In this document: positions 1-6,172 of the stretch, piece after piece | How positions within the stretch are numbered: position 1 is the first letter of the stretch | Layout of the letters: every line of letters starts with the position of its first letter | Assembly: GCA_009778375.1 (NCBI GenBank) | Contig: WRJW01000183.1 | Span: 1-9,553 of the forward strand | DNA from: Bacteroidota bacterium | GTDB lineage: Bacteria; Bacteroidota; Bacteroidia; Bacteroidales; UBA932 | Reading direction: 5' to 3' | Length of the DNA stretch: 9,553 nt | The notes under the pieces: model-generated | What the model was told of the DNA's origin: nothing | Databases searched by the model: none | What the model saw: only the letters and a program-made list of their open reading frames with translations | Translations under genes and position numbers: made by a program

Positions 1-1373
1 ACACACCCCTGAAACGACTGCAGGTACTCTTCCAAGACGTTGAGGGTAACAATATCAAGGTCGTTGGTGGGTTCGTCTAAAATCAGAAAATTAGGCTGTT
101 TCATCAATACGGTCAGCAGATACAGGCGGCGCTTTTCTCCTCCGCTCAGTTTGTCTACGTAAACATAATGACGGTCGGGCGGGAAAAGAAAATAATTCAG
201 AAAGTCAGTTACACTGAGTTGTTTTCCATCGCTTAGGGTAACCACTTCTGCGATTTCGCGCACCACTTCTACCACTTTTTGCCCGGGCTTAAAGGCCAAC
301 CCTTCCTGGCTGTAGAAGCCAAAACGGATGGTTTCGCCTCTTTCGATGGTTCCGGAATCAGGGGCAAGCGCTCCAGTTAACAGTTTAAGCAAGGTGGTTT
401 TGCCGACTCCGTTTGGCCCTACTATGCCGATTTTTTCCATGCGGGAAAAAGTATAATTGAAATGGGCTAAGGTTATCAGTGAGCCGTAGGCATGACAAAG
501 GTCTGTACATTCGATGATTTTTTTGCCCAAACGGGCGGTGTGTATATTCATGCGCAATGCGGAGGCTCGATAAGAATCCGTTGCTTTTTCTGCCAAATCG
601 TAAAAGGCGTTGATGCGGTATTTGGCCTTGCCGGTGCGGGCCTGAGGCGTGCTGCGCATCCATGCTAATTCGTTGCGGAAAAGGTTGCGGGCGCGATCGG
701 TTTGTGCCTGCTGTTGTTCGATCCGTTCCTGCCTTTTTTCTAAATAATAACTGTAATTCCCCTGGTAACCGTAGAGAATGCCTCTCTCTAATTCATAAAT
801 CCGGTTGCAGATCCGGTCTAAAAAATAACGGTCGTGGGTTACCATCAGCAGGGTACTCCGGCTTTTGATTAAAAAGGCTTCCAGCCATTCAATCATATCT
901 GTATCTAAATGATTAGTAGGCTCATCCAGAATAAAGAGGTCGGGTTCCTGCAACAAAAGGGCGGCAAGGGCTAAGCGCTTGCGCTGACCGCCCGACAGGT
1001 TGGCGACAGGCCGGTTCGGGTGGTTAATACCTAAGATAGTTAAAATCTGTTTGATGCGCTGTTCGTAGTTCCAAATCTGTTCCCGATCTGCGGCCGTAGG
1101 GGCGTAAACTGCCTCAAATAAAGTATGTTCGGGGTTAAACCACGGCTCTTGAGGAAGGTATCCCAAGGTGACGCCCGGATGTAAAAACACAGTGCCCCCT
1201 GCTTCCGGAGGTTCTACTGCGGCCAATACCTGTAACAAGGAACTCTTTCCGCTGCCGTTGGGGGCGATCAAGGCGCATTTTTCTCCTTCTCGAATGTACA
1301 GGTTCAGGTCATTAAAGAGGGTAATAGGGCCAAAACTTTTGTGGAGGCGTTCTGCTTGAAGGAGTAGCGACAT
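1..1373 (-). CDS. uup: ABC-F family ATPase, Uup-type (partial, C-terminus off window)
   Basis: Soluble protein with two tandem ABC ATPase domains and no membrane segments, the layout of ABC-F proteins that act on ribosomes or DNA intermediates. The start is the ATG at 1373, reading MSLLLQAERLHKSFGP; 457 codons are visible and the frame is open to the left edge. Domain 1: Walker A at residues 37-44 (APNGSGKS, with Ala in place of the first Gly), signature LSGGQ 126-130, Walker B ending in Asp150-Glu151, then PTNHLD. A charged linker at about 205-280 contains an arginine/lysine-rich stretch (RTGKAKYR) like that of Uup. Domain 2: Walker A GPNGVGKT 319-326, LSGGE 409-413, Walker B ending in Asp433-Glu434. 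The usual length is about 620-640 residues, so the second H-loop and the C-terminal coiled coil lie off window. It starts 24 bases after trkA on the same strand, so it is probably co-transcribed. Family assignment is secure; the Uup subgroup is inferred from the linker and the NHLD..IEWLE pattern. Confidence 0.9.
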   Translation of the reverse strand, partial: MSLLLQAERLHKSFGPITLFNDLNLYIREGEKCALIAPNGSGKSSLLQVLAAVEPPEAGGTVFLHPGVTLGYLPQEPWFNPEHTLFEAVYAPTAADREQIWNYEQRIKQILTILGINHPNRPVANLSGGQRKRLALAALLLQEPDLFILDEPTNHLDTDMIEWLEAFLIKSRSTLLMVTHDRYFLDRICNRIYELERGILYGYQGNYSYYLEKRQERIEQQQAQTDRARNLFRNELAWMRSTPQARTGKAKYRINAFYDLAEKATDSYRASALRMNIHTARLGKKIIECTDLCHAYGSLITLAHFNYTFSRMEKIGIVGPNGVGKTTLLKLLTGALAPDSGTIERGETIRFGFYSQEGLAFKPGQKVVEVVREIAEVVTLSDGKQLSVTDFLNYFLFPPDRHYVYVDKLSGGEKRRLYLLTVLMKQPNFLILDEPTNDLDIVTLNVLEEYLQSFQGC

Positions 1374-1397
1374 GAATAGGGGAGTGGTTTTGGACGG

Positions 1398-2747
1398 CTA
1401 TGCAAAAAACTTGTTGACCCTGCTTAAGGCGCTGGGCAGGGCAAAAACAACGACGCGGTCGTAGGGTTTGATTTCAAAGTCGCCTTGGGCAATAAAACTG
1501 TTGCTGCCTCGGATGGCCCCTCCAATAAGGGCGTCTTTGGGAAAATGAATGTTTCGGATGGTATCTTGGGTTACTACGCTTCCCGGCTTGGCAATAAACT
1601 CCAACACTTCGGCATCTGTACCGTTGAGGCATTTTATCGATTGTACATTGTGGCTCATGGTAAAGCGGAAAATACGGCTGGCGGTAATCAGTTTTTTGTT
1701 GATGACGGCGTCAACCCCCATCTCTTTGGCCAATTTTATATAGTCGATATTTTCTACTTCTGCAATCGTTTTGAGAACTCCGGCCTTTTTGGCTGCCATA
1801 CACGAAAGGATGTTGGTCTCGGAGCTTCCTGTAACGGCAACAAAGGCATCCATGTTGCTGAGTTCCTCCTCAATAAGCAAATCGGTGTTGCGGGCGTCTC
1901 CGTAAATCACTAAGGCCTTTTTAAGGGTTTCCGACAGTTGTTGACAGCGCTCACGGTCGGAGTCTATCAATTTAATCCGTTCAATCTTATCGGCTAATCT
2001 TGCGGCCACCAAGGCTCCAATACTGCCTCCGCCCACAATCATCAGGTTATGCACATCCATATTATCCTTGCCCGAAAAATCCAAGACCTGCTGGATTCCT
2101 TCGCGCCTGCTGATTACAAAAACCAAATCGTCGCGTTTAAATTCGGTATCGGATCTGGGGATCAAGGTGTGGCCCTCCCGGGCAATGGCTACCGCCCTAA
2201 AGAGGGGCATATCGGGGCCGCCGGGAATCTCTATGAGGCGTTTGTTGACGACAGGGGCTCCTTCGTCGAGTTTAAGGGCAATGAGTTGTAGTTTTCCTCC
2301 CGAGAAATTCATAAATTCCGAGGTGCCGGTTTGCTGGAGGAGGTCGATGATTTCGTGGGCGGCTACTTTTTCGGGATAAAAGAGGAGGTCGATGCCCATT
2401 TCGGTAAAAAGGAGCTTATACTCCGGTTTAAGGTATTCGTCGTTATTGATGCGGGCGGTGACTTTTTTACTTCCTAATTTTTTGGCGATCACGGCGCTGA
2501 GTATATTAACATCCTGATCCTGGGCAGGACTGACCCCAATAAAAAGGTCTGCGCCGGGCACTCCTGCTTTTTCGAGGGTGGCCATGGAGGTAGGGGATCC
2601 GCAAAAGGTGATCACATCGGCCGATTCGGCAATTTTATTCAGCCGTTCTTCGCGGCTATCGATAACGGTAATATCGTGGAACTCCATACTGAGCATTTTG
2701 GCTAAGTGACACCCCACCTCGCCCGCTCCGGCAATAACGATTTTCAT
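1398..2747 (-). CDS. trkA: Trk system potassium transporter regulatory subunit TrkA
   Basis: Cytoplasmic NAD(H)-binding subunit that gates the TrkH/TrkG potassium channel. It has 449 residues, the normal full length, built as a duplicated RCK unit: Rossmann fold 1 with GAGEVG at residues 7-12 and acidic Asp30 at the end of the second strand, TrkA_C domain 1 at about 145-225, Rossmann fold 2 with GGGSIG at 239-244 and Asp262, and TrkA_C domain 2 at about 370-449. The start ATG at 2747 is right because MKIVIAGAGEVG is the expected N-terminus. No trkH/trkG membrane subunit is in the window, so the channel must be encoded elsewhere. It lies 12 bases after the DUF2795 gene and 24 bases before the ABC-F gene, all on the minus strand, suggesting one operon. 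No Shine-Dalgarno sequence is visible. Long open frames on the opposite strand here are antisense shadows. Confidence 0.96.
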   Translation of the reverse strand: MKIVIAGAGEVGCHLAKMLSMEFHDITVIDSREERLNKIAESADVITFCGSPTSMATLEKAGVPGADLFIGVSPAQDQDVNILSAVIAKKLGSKKVTARINNDEYLKPEYKLLFTEMGIDLLFYPEKVAAHEIIDLLQQTGTSEFMNFSGGKLQLIALKLDEGAPVVNKRLIEIPGGPDMPLFRAVAIAREGHTLIPRSDTEFKRDDLVFVISRREGIQQVLDFSGKDNMDVHNLMIVGGGSIGALVAARLADKIERIKLIDSDRERCQQLSETLKKALVIYGDARNTDLLIEEELSNMDAFVAVTGSSETNILSCMAAKKAGVLKTIAEVENIDYIKLAKEMGVDAVINKKLITASRIFRFTMSHNVQSIKCLNGTDAEVLEFIAKPGSVVTQDTIRNIHFPKDALIGGAIRGSNSFIAQGDFEIKPYDRVVVFALPSALSRVNKFFA

Positions 2748-2759
2748 GATCTCAGGGCG

Positions 2760-2981
2760 CTAATACTCCTCCTCGTTAAAGAAGAAATCTTCTTTACTGG
2801 GGTAATCGGGCCAAATATCTTCTATGCTGTCGTAAACCTCTCCATCCTCCTCAAGGTCTTCTAAGTTTTCAATTACTTCGAGTGGAGCTCCCGAGCGGGT
2901 GGCGTAATCAACCAACTCGTCTTTGGTGGCGGGCCAAGGCGCATCTTCTAACTTGGATGCAAGTTCTAATGTCCAATACAT
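2760..2981 (-). CDS. DUF2795 family small acidic protein
   Basis: A 73-residue protein of unknown function, matching from memory a very conserved Bacteroidota protein carrying the DUF2795 domain. Visible features are the N-terminus MYWTLELASKLEDAPWPATK, a central SGAPLEVIENL segment and the tail IWPDYPSKEDFFFNEEEY. It is strongly acidic: 23 Asp/Glu against 4 Lys/Arg, net about -19. There is no signal peptide, membrane segment or cysteine, so it should be a soluble cytoplasmic protein. The ATG at 2979-2981 starts the conserved MYWTLELAS block. It is the first gene of the apparent minus-strand operon with trkA (12-base gap) and the ABC-F gene, after a 94-base gap. DUF2795 has no established activity; a protein-interaction or nucleic-acid-mimic role could be imagined from the charge, but that is speculation. 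Confidence 0.9.
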   Translation of the reverse strand: MYWTLELASKLEDAPWPATKDELVDYATRSGAPLEVIENLEDLEEDGEVYDSIEDIWPDYPSKEDFFFNEEEY

Positions 2982-3075
2982 ATATGTAACTATTTAAGTA
3001 TTAATAATATATAATTTATGGAGCCTCAATTGGGCAGCGAAGATAACAAAAAAAAAGGAAACGGCAAAAATAAAT
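2982..3075. other. AT-rich intergenic region upstream of the DUF2795-trkA operon
   Basis: This 94-base gap between the cobalamin adenosyltransferase stop and the DUF2795 start is very AT-rich and holds a run of nine A at 3048-3056. On the minus strand a TATCTTCG (plus coordinates 3038-3045) matches the Bacteroidota -7 element TAnnTTTG at 7 of 8 positions, but I see no properly spaced -33 TTTG. No stem precedes the T-run on the minus strand, so I do not call a terminator. It probably carries the promoter of the DUF2795-trkA operon, by position only. Confidence 0.35.
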
Positions 3076-3576
3076 TTAGCAGGATATATACCTGCTGTAT
3101 ACAAAGAGAAAATCTGAGAGGCGGTTGAGGTAGCACAAGATTTCGGGGGCTGCGGCTTGCGGGCCCAAGGCGATTACCGAGCGCTCTGCCCGCCTGCAAA
3201 CGGTACGGGCAATATGGCAATAGGCAGCGGCCATGGGGGGGCCGGGCAGCACAAAGGCAGTCAGGGGGGGCAACTCATTCTGCATCCGGTCGATCTGTTG
3301 CTCCAAAGCGAGTATGGATTCCGGTTCAATGGGGGCAAGGAGTTTGCCGCTTGCGTCGTTGGCTAAATGGGCGGCAAGATTCATCAATTCTTGCTGGATG
3401 GGCAACAGACAATCTGACAAAGTGTTTTCGTATAGACAAGCCCGGACTGCGCCCAGAGTGGCGATTAATTCGTCTACATTCCCATAAGCCTCCACACGGG
3501 GATGGTTTTTGGCCACCCGCCTGCCTCCAATCAGCGAAGTGCTGCCGGCATCTCCGGTTTTGGTATAAATTTTCAT
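3076..3576 (-). CDS. PduO-type cob(I)alamin adenosyltransferase
   Basis: Transfers the 5'-deoxyadenosyl group of ATP to reduced cobalamin, making adenosylcobalamin for enzymes such as methylmalonyl-CoA mutase; the PduO/MMAB family works as a cytosolic trimer. The 166 residues show the family landmarks in order: ATP-binding N-terminus TKTGDAGSTSL (5-15), YGNVDEL (31-37), RRAER (128-132) and NRLSDFLF (151-158). Two departures are visible. The usual LPGG reads LPGPP at 110-114, and the protein ends soon after NRLSD, roughly 15-25 residues shorter than most relatives; the bases after the stop do not restore a family-like tail in frame. Start ATG at 3576. It begins 9 bases after the ABC ATPase stop, so the two are probably co-transcribed although their functions are not obviously linked. 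Alternative: the cobinamide-type CobO family is excluded by the PduO motifs. Confidence 0.93.
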   Translation of the reverse strand: MKIYTKTGDAGSTSLIGGRRVAKNHPRVEAYGNVDELIATLGAVRACLYENTLSDCLLPIQQELMNLAAHLANDASGKLLAPIEPESILALEQQIDRMQNELPPLTAFVLPGPPMAAAYCHIARTVCRRAERSVIALGPQAAAPEILCYLNRLSDFLFVYSRYISC

Positions 3577-3585
3577 CCCTAATCC

Positions 3586-4296
3586 TTAGGTTACAATGGG
3601 ATTCGGATTGATTTTGTCGCTTTCGATAATTCCGTCCCTCAGGCGCACAATGCGGCGGGTGCGCAGGGCAATTTCCTCTTCGTGGGTCACTACAATAACG
3701 GTGTTTCCGGCTGAATAAATCGCCTCAAAAAGATTCATGATGTCTATGGAAGTTTTGGAGTCTAAGTTGCCGGTAGGCTCGTCGGCCAAAATAATAGAGG
3801 GACTGTTGACAATAGCGCGGGCCAAGGCTACCCTTTGTTTTTGTCCTCCGGAGAGTTCGTTGGGTTTGTGTTCCATACGGTTGGTCAGGTCTACACAGGC
3901 CATAGCGGTTTTGGCTTTCTCTTCGCGCTTGGCACGGGGCAGTCCGGCGTAAATCAGGGGGAGGGCCACATTGTCCAAAGCGTTGTAGCGGGGCAACAGG
4001 TTAAAAGATTGAAATACAAATCCGATCTCTTTATTGCGGATTTCGGCCAATTGGTCGTCCGCCATTTGGCTTACGTCGGTTCCGTTTAAAATATAGGTGC
4101 CGCTTGTGGGAGAATCGAGGCAACCCAGCAGGTTCATCAGGGTGGACTTTCCGGATCCGGAAGGGCCCATAATAGCCACATATTCATTTTGATAAATATC
4201 CAACGATACGCCGTTTAACGCCCGTACTTCCTGACTTCCCACCTGATAAACTTTGGAGATGCCGGTAATTTCAATAATTTTCTTGTCGGTTGCCAT
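3586..4296 (-). CDS. ABC transporter ATP-binding protein, MacB/LolD type
   Basis: ATPase subunit of an ABC transporter of the MacB/LolD/FtsE-like class, which powers lipoprotein release, antimicrobial peptide efflux or related envelope tasks. Taking the ATG at 4296 (MATDKKIIEITGISKVYQ), it has 236 residues. Walker A is GPSGSGKS at 44-51, the Q-loop glutamine is at 96 in FVFQSFNLLPRYNALDNVALP (the LLPR..A..NV..P pattern is typical of this class), the signature LSGGQ is at 148-152, Walker B is IILADE at 168-173 and the switch histidine is at 205. An earlier in-frame TTG at 4317 would add seven residues (MYFYTIN) unlike the family, so I reject it. No permease gene is next to it, so the transport partner and substrate cannot be named. 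It is followed after 9 bases by the cobalamin adenosyltransferase and is divergent from folE. Confidence 0.93.
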   Translation of the reverse strand: MATDKKIIEITGISKVYQVGSQEVRALNGVSLDIYQNEYVAIMGPSGSGKSTLMNLLGCLDSPTSGTYILNGTDVSQMADDQLAEIRNKEIGFVFQSFNLLPRYNALDNVALPLIYAGLPRAKREEKAKTAMACVDLTNRMEHKPNELSGGQKQRVALARAIVNSPSIILADEPTGNLDSKTSIDIMNLFEAIYSAGNTVIVVTHEEEIALRTRRIVRLRDGIIESDKINPNPIVT

Positions 4297-4373
4297 ATTG
4301 ATTGTATAGAAATACAAAGGTGCACATTATTTTGGGATTTTTTTATATTTGCGGTTCGAAAAATAAGCAATAA
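4297..4373. promoter_or_regulatory. Divergent intergenic region between ABC ATPase gene and folE
   Basis: 77 AT-rich bases separate two head-to-head genes, so both promoters should lie here. The plus-strand element is listed separately. For the minus strand, CACCTTTG (the reverse complement of 4315-4322) matches TAnnTTTG at 7 of 8 positions about 18 bases before the ATPase start, but I found no good -33 partner. Neither start has a Shine-Dalgarno sequence; the bases before folE are A-rich (aataagcaataa), as is common in Bacteroidota. Confidence 0.5.
4344..4351 (+). promoter_or_regulatory. Candidate Bacteroidota -7 promoter element for folE
   Basis: TATATTTG is a perfect match to the Bacteroidota -7 consensus TAnnTTTG and ends 22 bases before the folE ATG, giving a plausible short leader. 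The nearest upstream TTTG (4331-4334) is only 9 bases away, too close for a normal -33 element, so the call rests on the -7 match alone. Confidence 0.45.
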
Positions 4374-4961
4374 ATGGGTTTTACAAAAAACGATCAGTAC
4401 AACGAGGAGGCCCTGCAAGAGTTGGCCTTTCATTATAAAGAGATACTCAGGATTTTGGGAGAAGATCAAAACCGGGAGGGTTTGTTAAAAACCCCGATTC
4501 GGGTAGCCCGTTCCGTGCAGTTTCTTACTCAGGGATACGATCAGGATCCGGCGGCCATCCTCAATTCGGCGCGGTTTGCAGAGGAGTACCAACAAATGGT
4601 ATTGGTAAAAGACATAGAACTCTATTCTTTATGCGAGCACCACCTGCTCCCCTTTTACGGAAAAGCGCATGTAGCCTATATTCCCAATGGGTACATTACC
4701 GGATTAAGCAAAGTAGCGCGCGTGGTGGACGCCTTTGCCCGCCGCCTGCAGGTACAGGAACGCCTTACGGTGCAGATCCGCGATTGTATCCAACAAACAC
4801 TCAATCCTTTAGGCGTAGCCGTAGTGATCGAAGCAGAGCACATGTGTATGCAAATCAGAGGCGTGCAAAAACAGCACTCCGTTACGGTAACCTCTGCCTT
4901 TACCGGAGCGTTCTTAAATCACTCCAAGACGCGGGAGGAGTTTATGCATTTAATCAAGTAG
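4374..4961 (+). CDS. folE: GTP cyclohydrolase I
   Basis: Converts GTP to 7,8-dihydroneopterin triphosphate and formate, the first step of tetrahydrofolate and pterin synthesis; a cytosolic homodecamer using zinc. The 195 residues match the family length. The zinc ligands are visible: Cys87 and His90 in LCEHHLLPFYG, and Cys158 in EAEHMCMQIRGV. Their spacing (3 and 71 residues) is the same as Cys110, His113 and Cys181 of the Escherichia coli enzyme. GLSKVARVVDAFARRLQ (110-126) and the C-terminal TSAFTGAF block (173-180) are also present. This is the zinc-bearing type IA form, not the FolE2 type. The ATG at 4374 gives a normal N-terminal helix. It stands alone on the plus strand between two promoter-bearing gaps. 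Codon and base use are those of the GC-rich core: 34 G/C in the 60 bases from 4741. Confidence 0.97.
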   Translation: MGFTKNDQYNEEALQELAFHYKEILRILGEDQNREGLLKTPIRVARSVQFLTQGYDQDPAAILNSARFAEEYQQMVLVKDIELYSLCEHHLLPFYGKAHVAYIPNGYITGLSKVARVVDAFARRLQVQERLTVQIRDCIQQTLNPLGVAVVIEAEHMCMQIRGVQKQHSVTVTSAFTGAFLNHSKTREEFMHLIK

Positions 4962-4992
4962 CGTTTTAAAAACGATTTGGATATTTGAAGAA

Positions 4993-5029
4993 TTATTGCG
5001 TAATTTGCGCTGCGTAAATTGCGCAATAA
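4993..5029. repeat. 17-bp near-perfect hairpin between folE and ATPase gene
   Basis: Left arm 4993-5009 (ttattgcgtaatttgcg) and right arm 5013-5029 (cgtaaattgcgcaataa) are inverted repeats separated by the three bases CTG. Two of the 17 positions differ, and in plus-strand RNA both would be G-U pairs, so the stem is continuous. No T-run follows on either strand, which argues against a standard intrinsic terminator. It ends 21 bases before the ATPase start. It could be an operator, an mRNA leader structure, a folE 3' end stabiliser or a small repeat unit; the sequence does not decide. Confidence 0.75.
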
Positions 5030-5050
5030 ATTATTAAATATTCTACAAGC

Positions 5051-6172
5051 ATGGAACTCAAAAACCCTTTTATTACAGCAGGATATGTATCTCCTGACTA
5101 TTTCTGCGACCGCGATAAAGAGCGGAAAATAATGGTTGAAGCGCTTAAAAATGGGCGTAATTTGACCCTTATTTCGCCCAGAAAATGGGGAAAAACAGGG
5201 CTTATTAAGCACGCTTTTTACTATTTGGAGTGCGAATCACCTCAAATAGCCGTTTTTTATATAGATGTTTTTTTTACCCGTAATCTAAACGAATTTGTTC
5301 AACTGTTTGCAGGCGCGGTACTGGGGAAATTAGATGTTACGGCAAAGAAAAGAGCAAAAGAAGTGGGAAAATTTTTCAAAAGTTTACGTCCCGTACTCAC
5401 TTTTGACGACTATACGGGGTTACCCAAAATATCGGTTCACATTGACCCTGCAAAAGAAGAGCGTTCTTTGCAAGAGATTTTTGACTATCTTAAAGCCTCA
5501 GGAAAAGAGTGTTACGTAGCCTTTGATGAGTTTCAGCAAGTGGCGGCGTATCCCGAAAAAGGGGTGGAGGCGTTACTCAGATCACACATTCAATTTCTTC
5601 CCAACGTACACTTTATCTTCTCAGGAAGTAAACACCATGTGATGCAGGAGATGTTTTTCTCTCCCAAGCGCCCCTTTTATCAAAGTACACAGATTCTATC
5701 CATTGATAAGATAGACCGAGAGGTTTATTATCAATTTGCTTCCCGTTTTTTTGGTGCAAAGAGGCCTTTGACCCTCGAAATTTTTTTGTATATCTACGAT
5801 GAATTTGAGGGACATACATGGTATATTCAGATGATACTTAACAGATTGTATGGCAAAAAGCAAAAACCGGACGTGACCGCCGTACACCGCGTGATTACCG
5901 AAATTGTGGCAGAATCGGAATATCTGTATGGAAAATTGCTCGCCTCTTATTCGACCGTTTCTGTTAATCTGCTCAAAGCAATCGCCAAAGAGCGGTGTGT
6001 AAAAGAGATAAACTCCGGAAAATTTATCGCCCATTACGGACTTAAAGCCACCAGCAGCGTAAATACCGCCCTACGTAAATTGATAGACAAGGAACTTGTT
6101 TATAAAACTTTAGACGGATATATCGTGTATGACCGCTTTATGGCTATATGGCTCAGGCAGCAACCCTACTAA
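5051..6172 (+). CDS. P-loop ATPase with C-terminal winged helix, unknown role
   Basis: A 373-residue protein of the AAA/STAND-like ATPase group (AAA_14 / archaeal ATPase type) common in Bacteroidota and archaea; cellular role unknown. The start at 5051 gives the family-like N-terminus NPFITAGYVSPDYFCDR. Walker A is SPRKWGKT at 42-49, Walker B is YVAFDE at 155-160 (Asp159, Glu160), and a sensor-like FIFSGSKHHVMQEMF lies at 189-203. Residues about 300-370 (LLKAIA ... LRKLIDKELVY ... GYIVYDRFMAIWL) look like a winged helix-turn-helix that closes such proteins. No signal peptide or clear membrane segment. It is AT-rich against its neighbours: 21 and 22 G/C in the 60-base lines from 5221 and 5581, versus 34 in folE. 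This suggests horizontal arrival. Its upstream gap carries the 17-bp hairpin, and its stop overlaps the convergent cca stop by 4 bases. The reading frame is intact. Confidence 0.85.
   Translation: MELKNPFITAGYVSPDYFCDRDKERKIMVEALKNGRNLTLISPRKWGKTGLIKHAFYYLECESPQIAVFYIDVFFTRNLNEFVQLFAGAVLGKLDVTAKKRAKEVGKFFKSLRPVLTFDDYTGLPKISVHIDPAKEERSLQEIFDYLKASGKECYVAFDEFQQVAAYPEKGVEALLRSHIQFLPNVHFIFSGSKHHVMQEMFFSPKRPFYQSTQILSIDKIDREVYYQFASRFFGAKRPLTLEIFLYIYDEFEGHTWYIQMILNRLYGKKQKPDVTAVHRVITEIVAESEYLYGKLLASYSTVSVNLLKAIAKERCVKEINSGKFIAHYGLKATSSVNTALRKLIDKELVYKTLDGYIVYDRFMAIWLRQQPY

Noticed and set aside
385..663. 92-residue minus-strand open frame
   Set aside because: Out-of-frame shadow of the ABC-F gene, whose correct frame runs without a stop from 1373 to the left edge.
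1242..1265. Degenerate Walker A (Ala for first Gly) in ABC-F domain 1 as an inactivating change
   Set aside because: Similar replacements are common in Bacteroidota ABC-F proteins, and the GSGKS core, signature and Walker B glutamate are intact.
1485..1913. 142-residue plus-strand open frame
   Set aside because: Antisense to trkA, with no recognisable domain.
3048..3056. Run of nine A as a terminator T-tract for the adenosyltransferase transcript
   Set aside because: No stem precedes it on the minus strand.
3026..3220. 64-residue minus-strand frame overlapping the end of the adenosyltransferase
   Set aside because: It looked like a possible frameshifted tail, but its sequence does not resemble the family C-terminus.
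4297..4317. TTG start extending the ABC ATPase by seven residues
   Set aside because: MYFYTIN is not family-like, while the ATG at 4296 gives a normal N-terminus and leaves room for a promoter.
4962..4974. Short palindrome cgttttaaaaacg after the folE stop
   Set aside because: Only five base pairs with a three-base loop; too weak to call a terminator.
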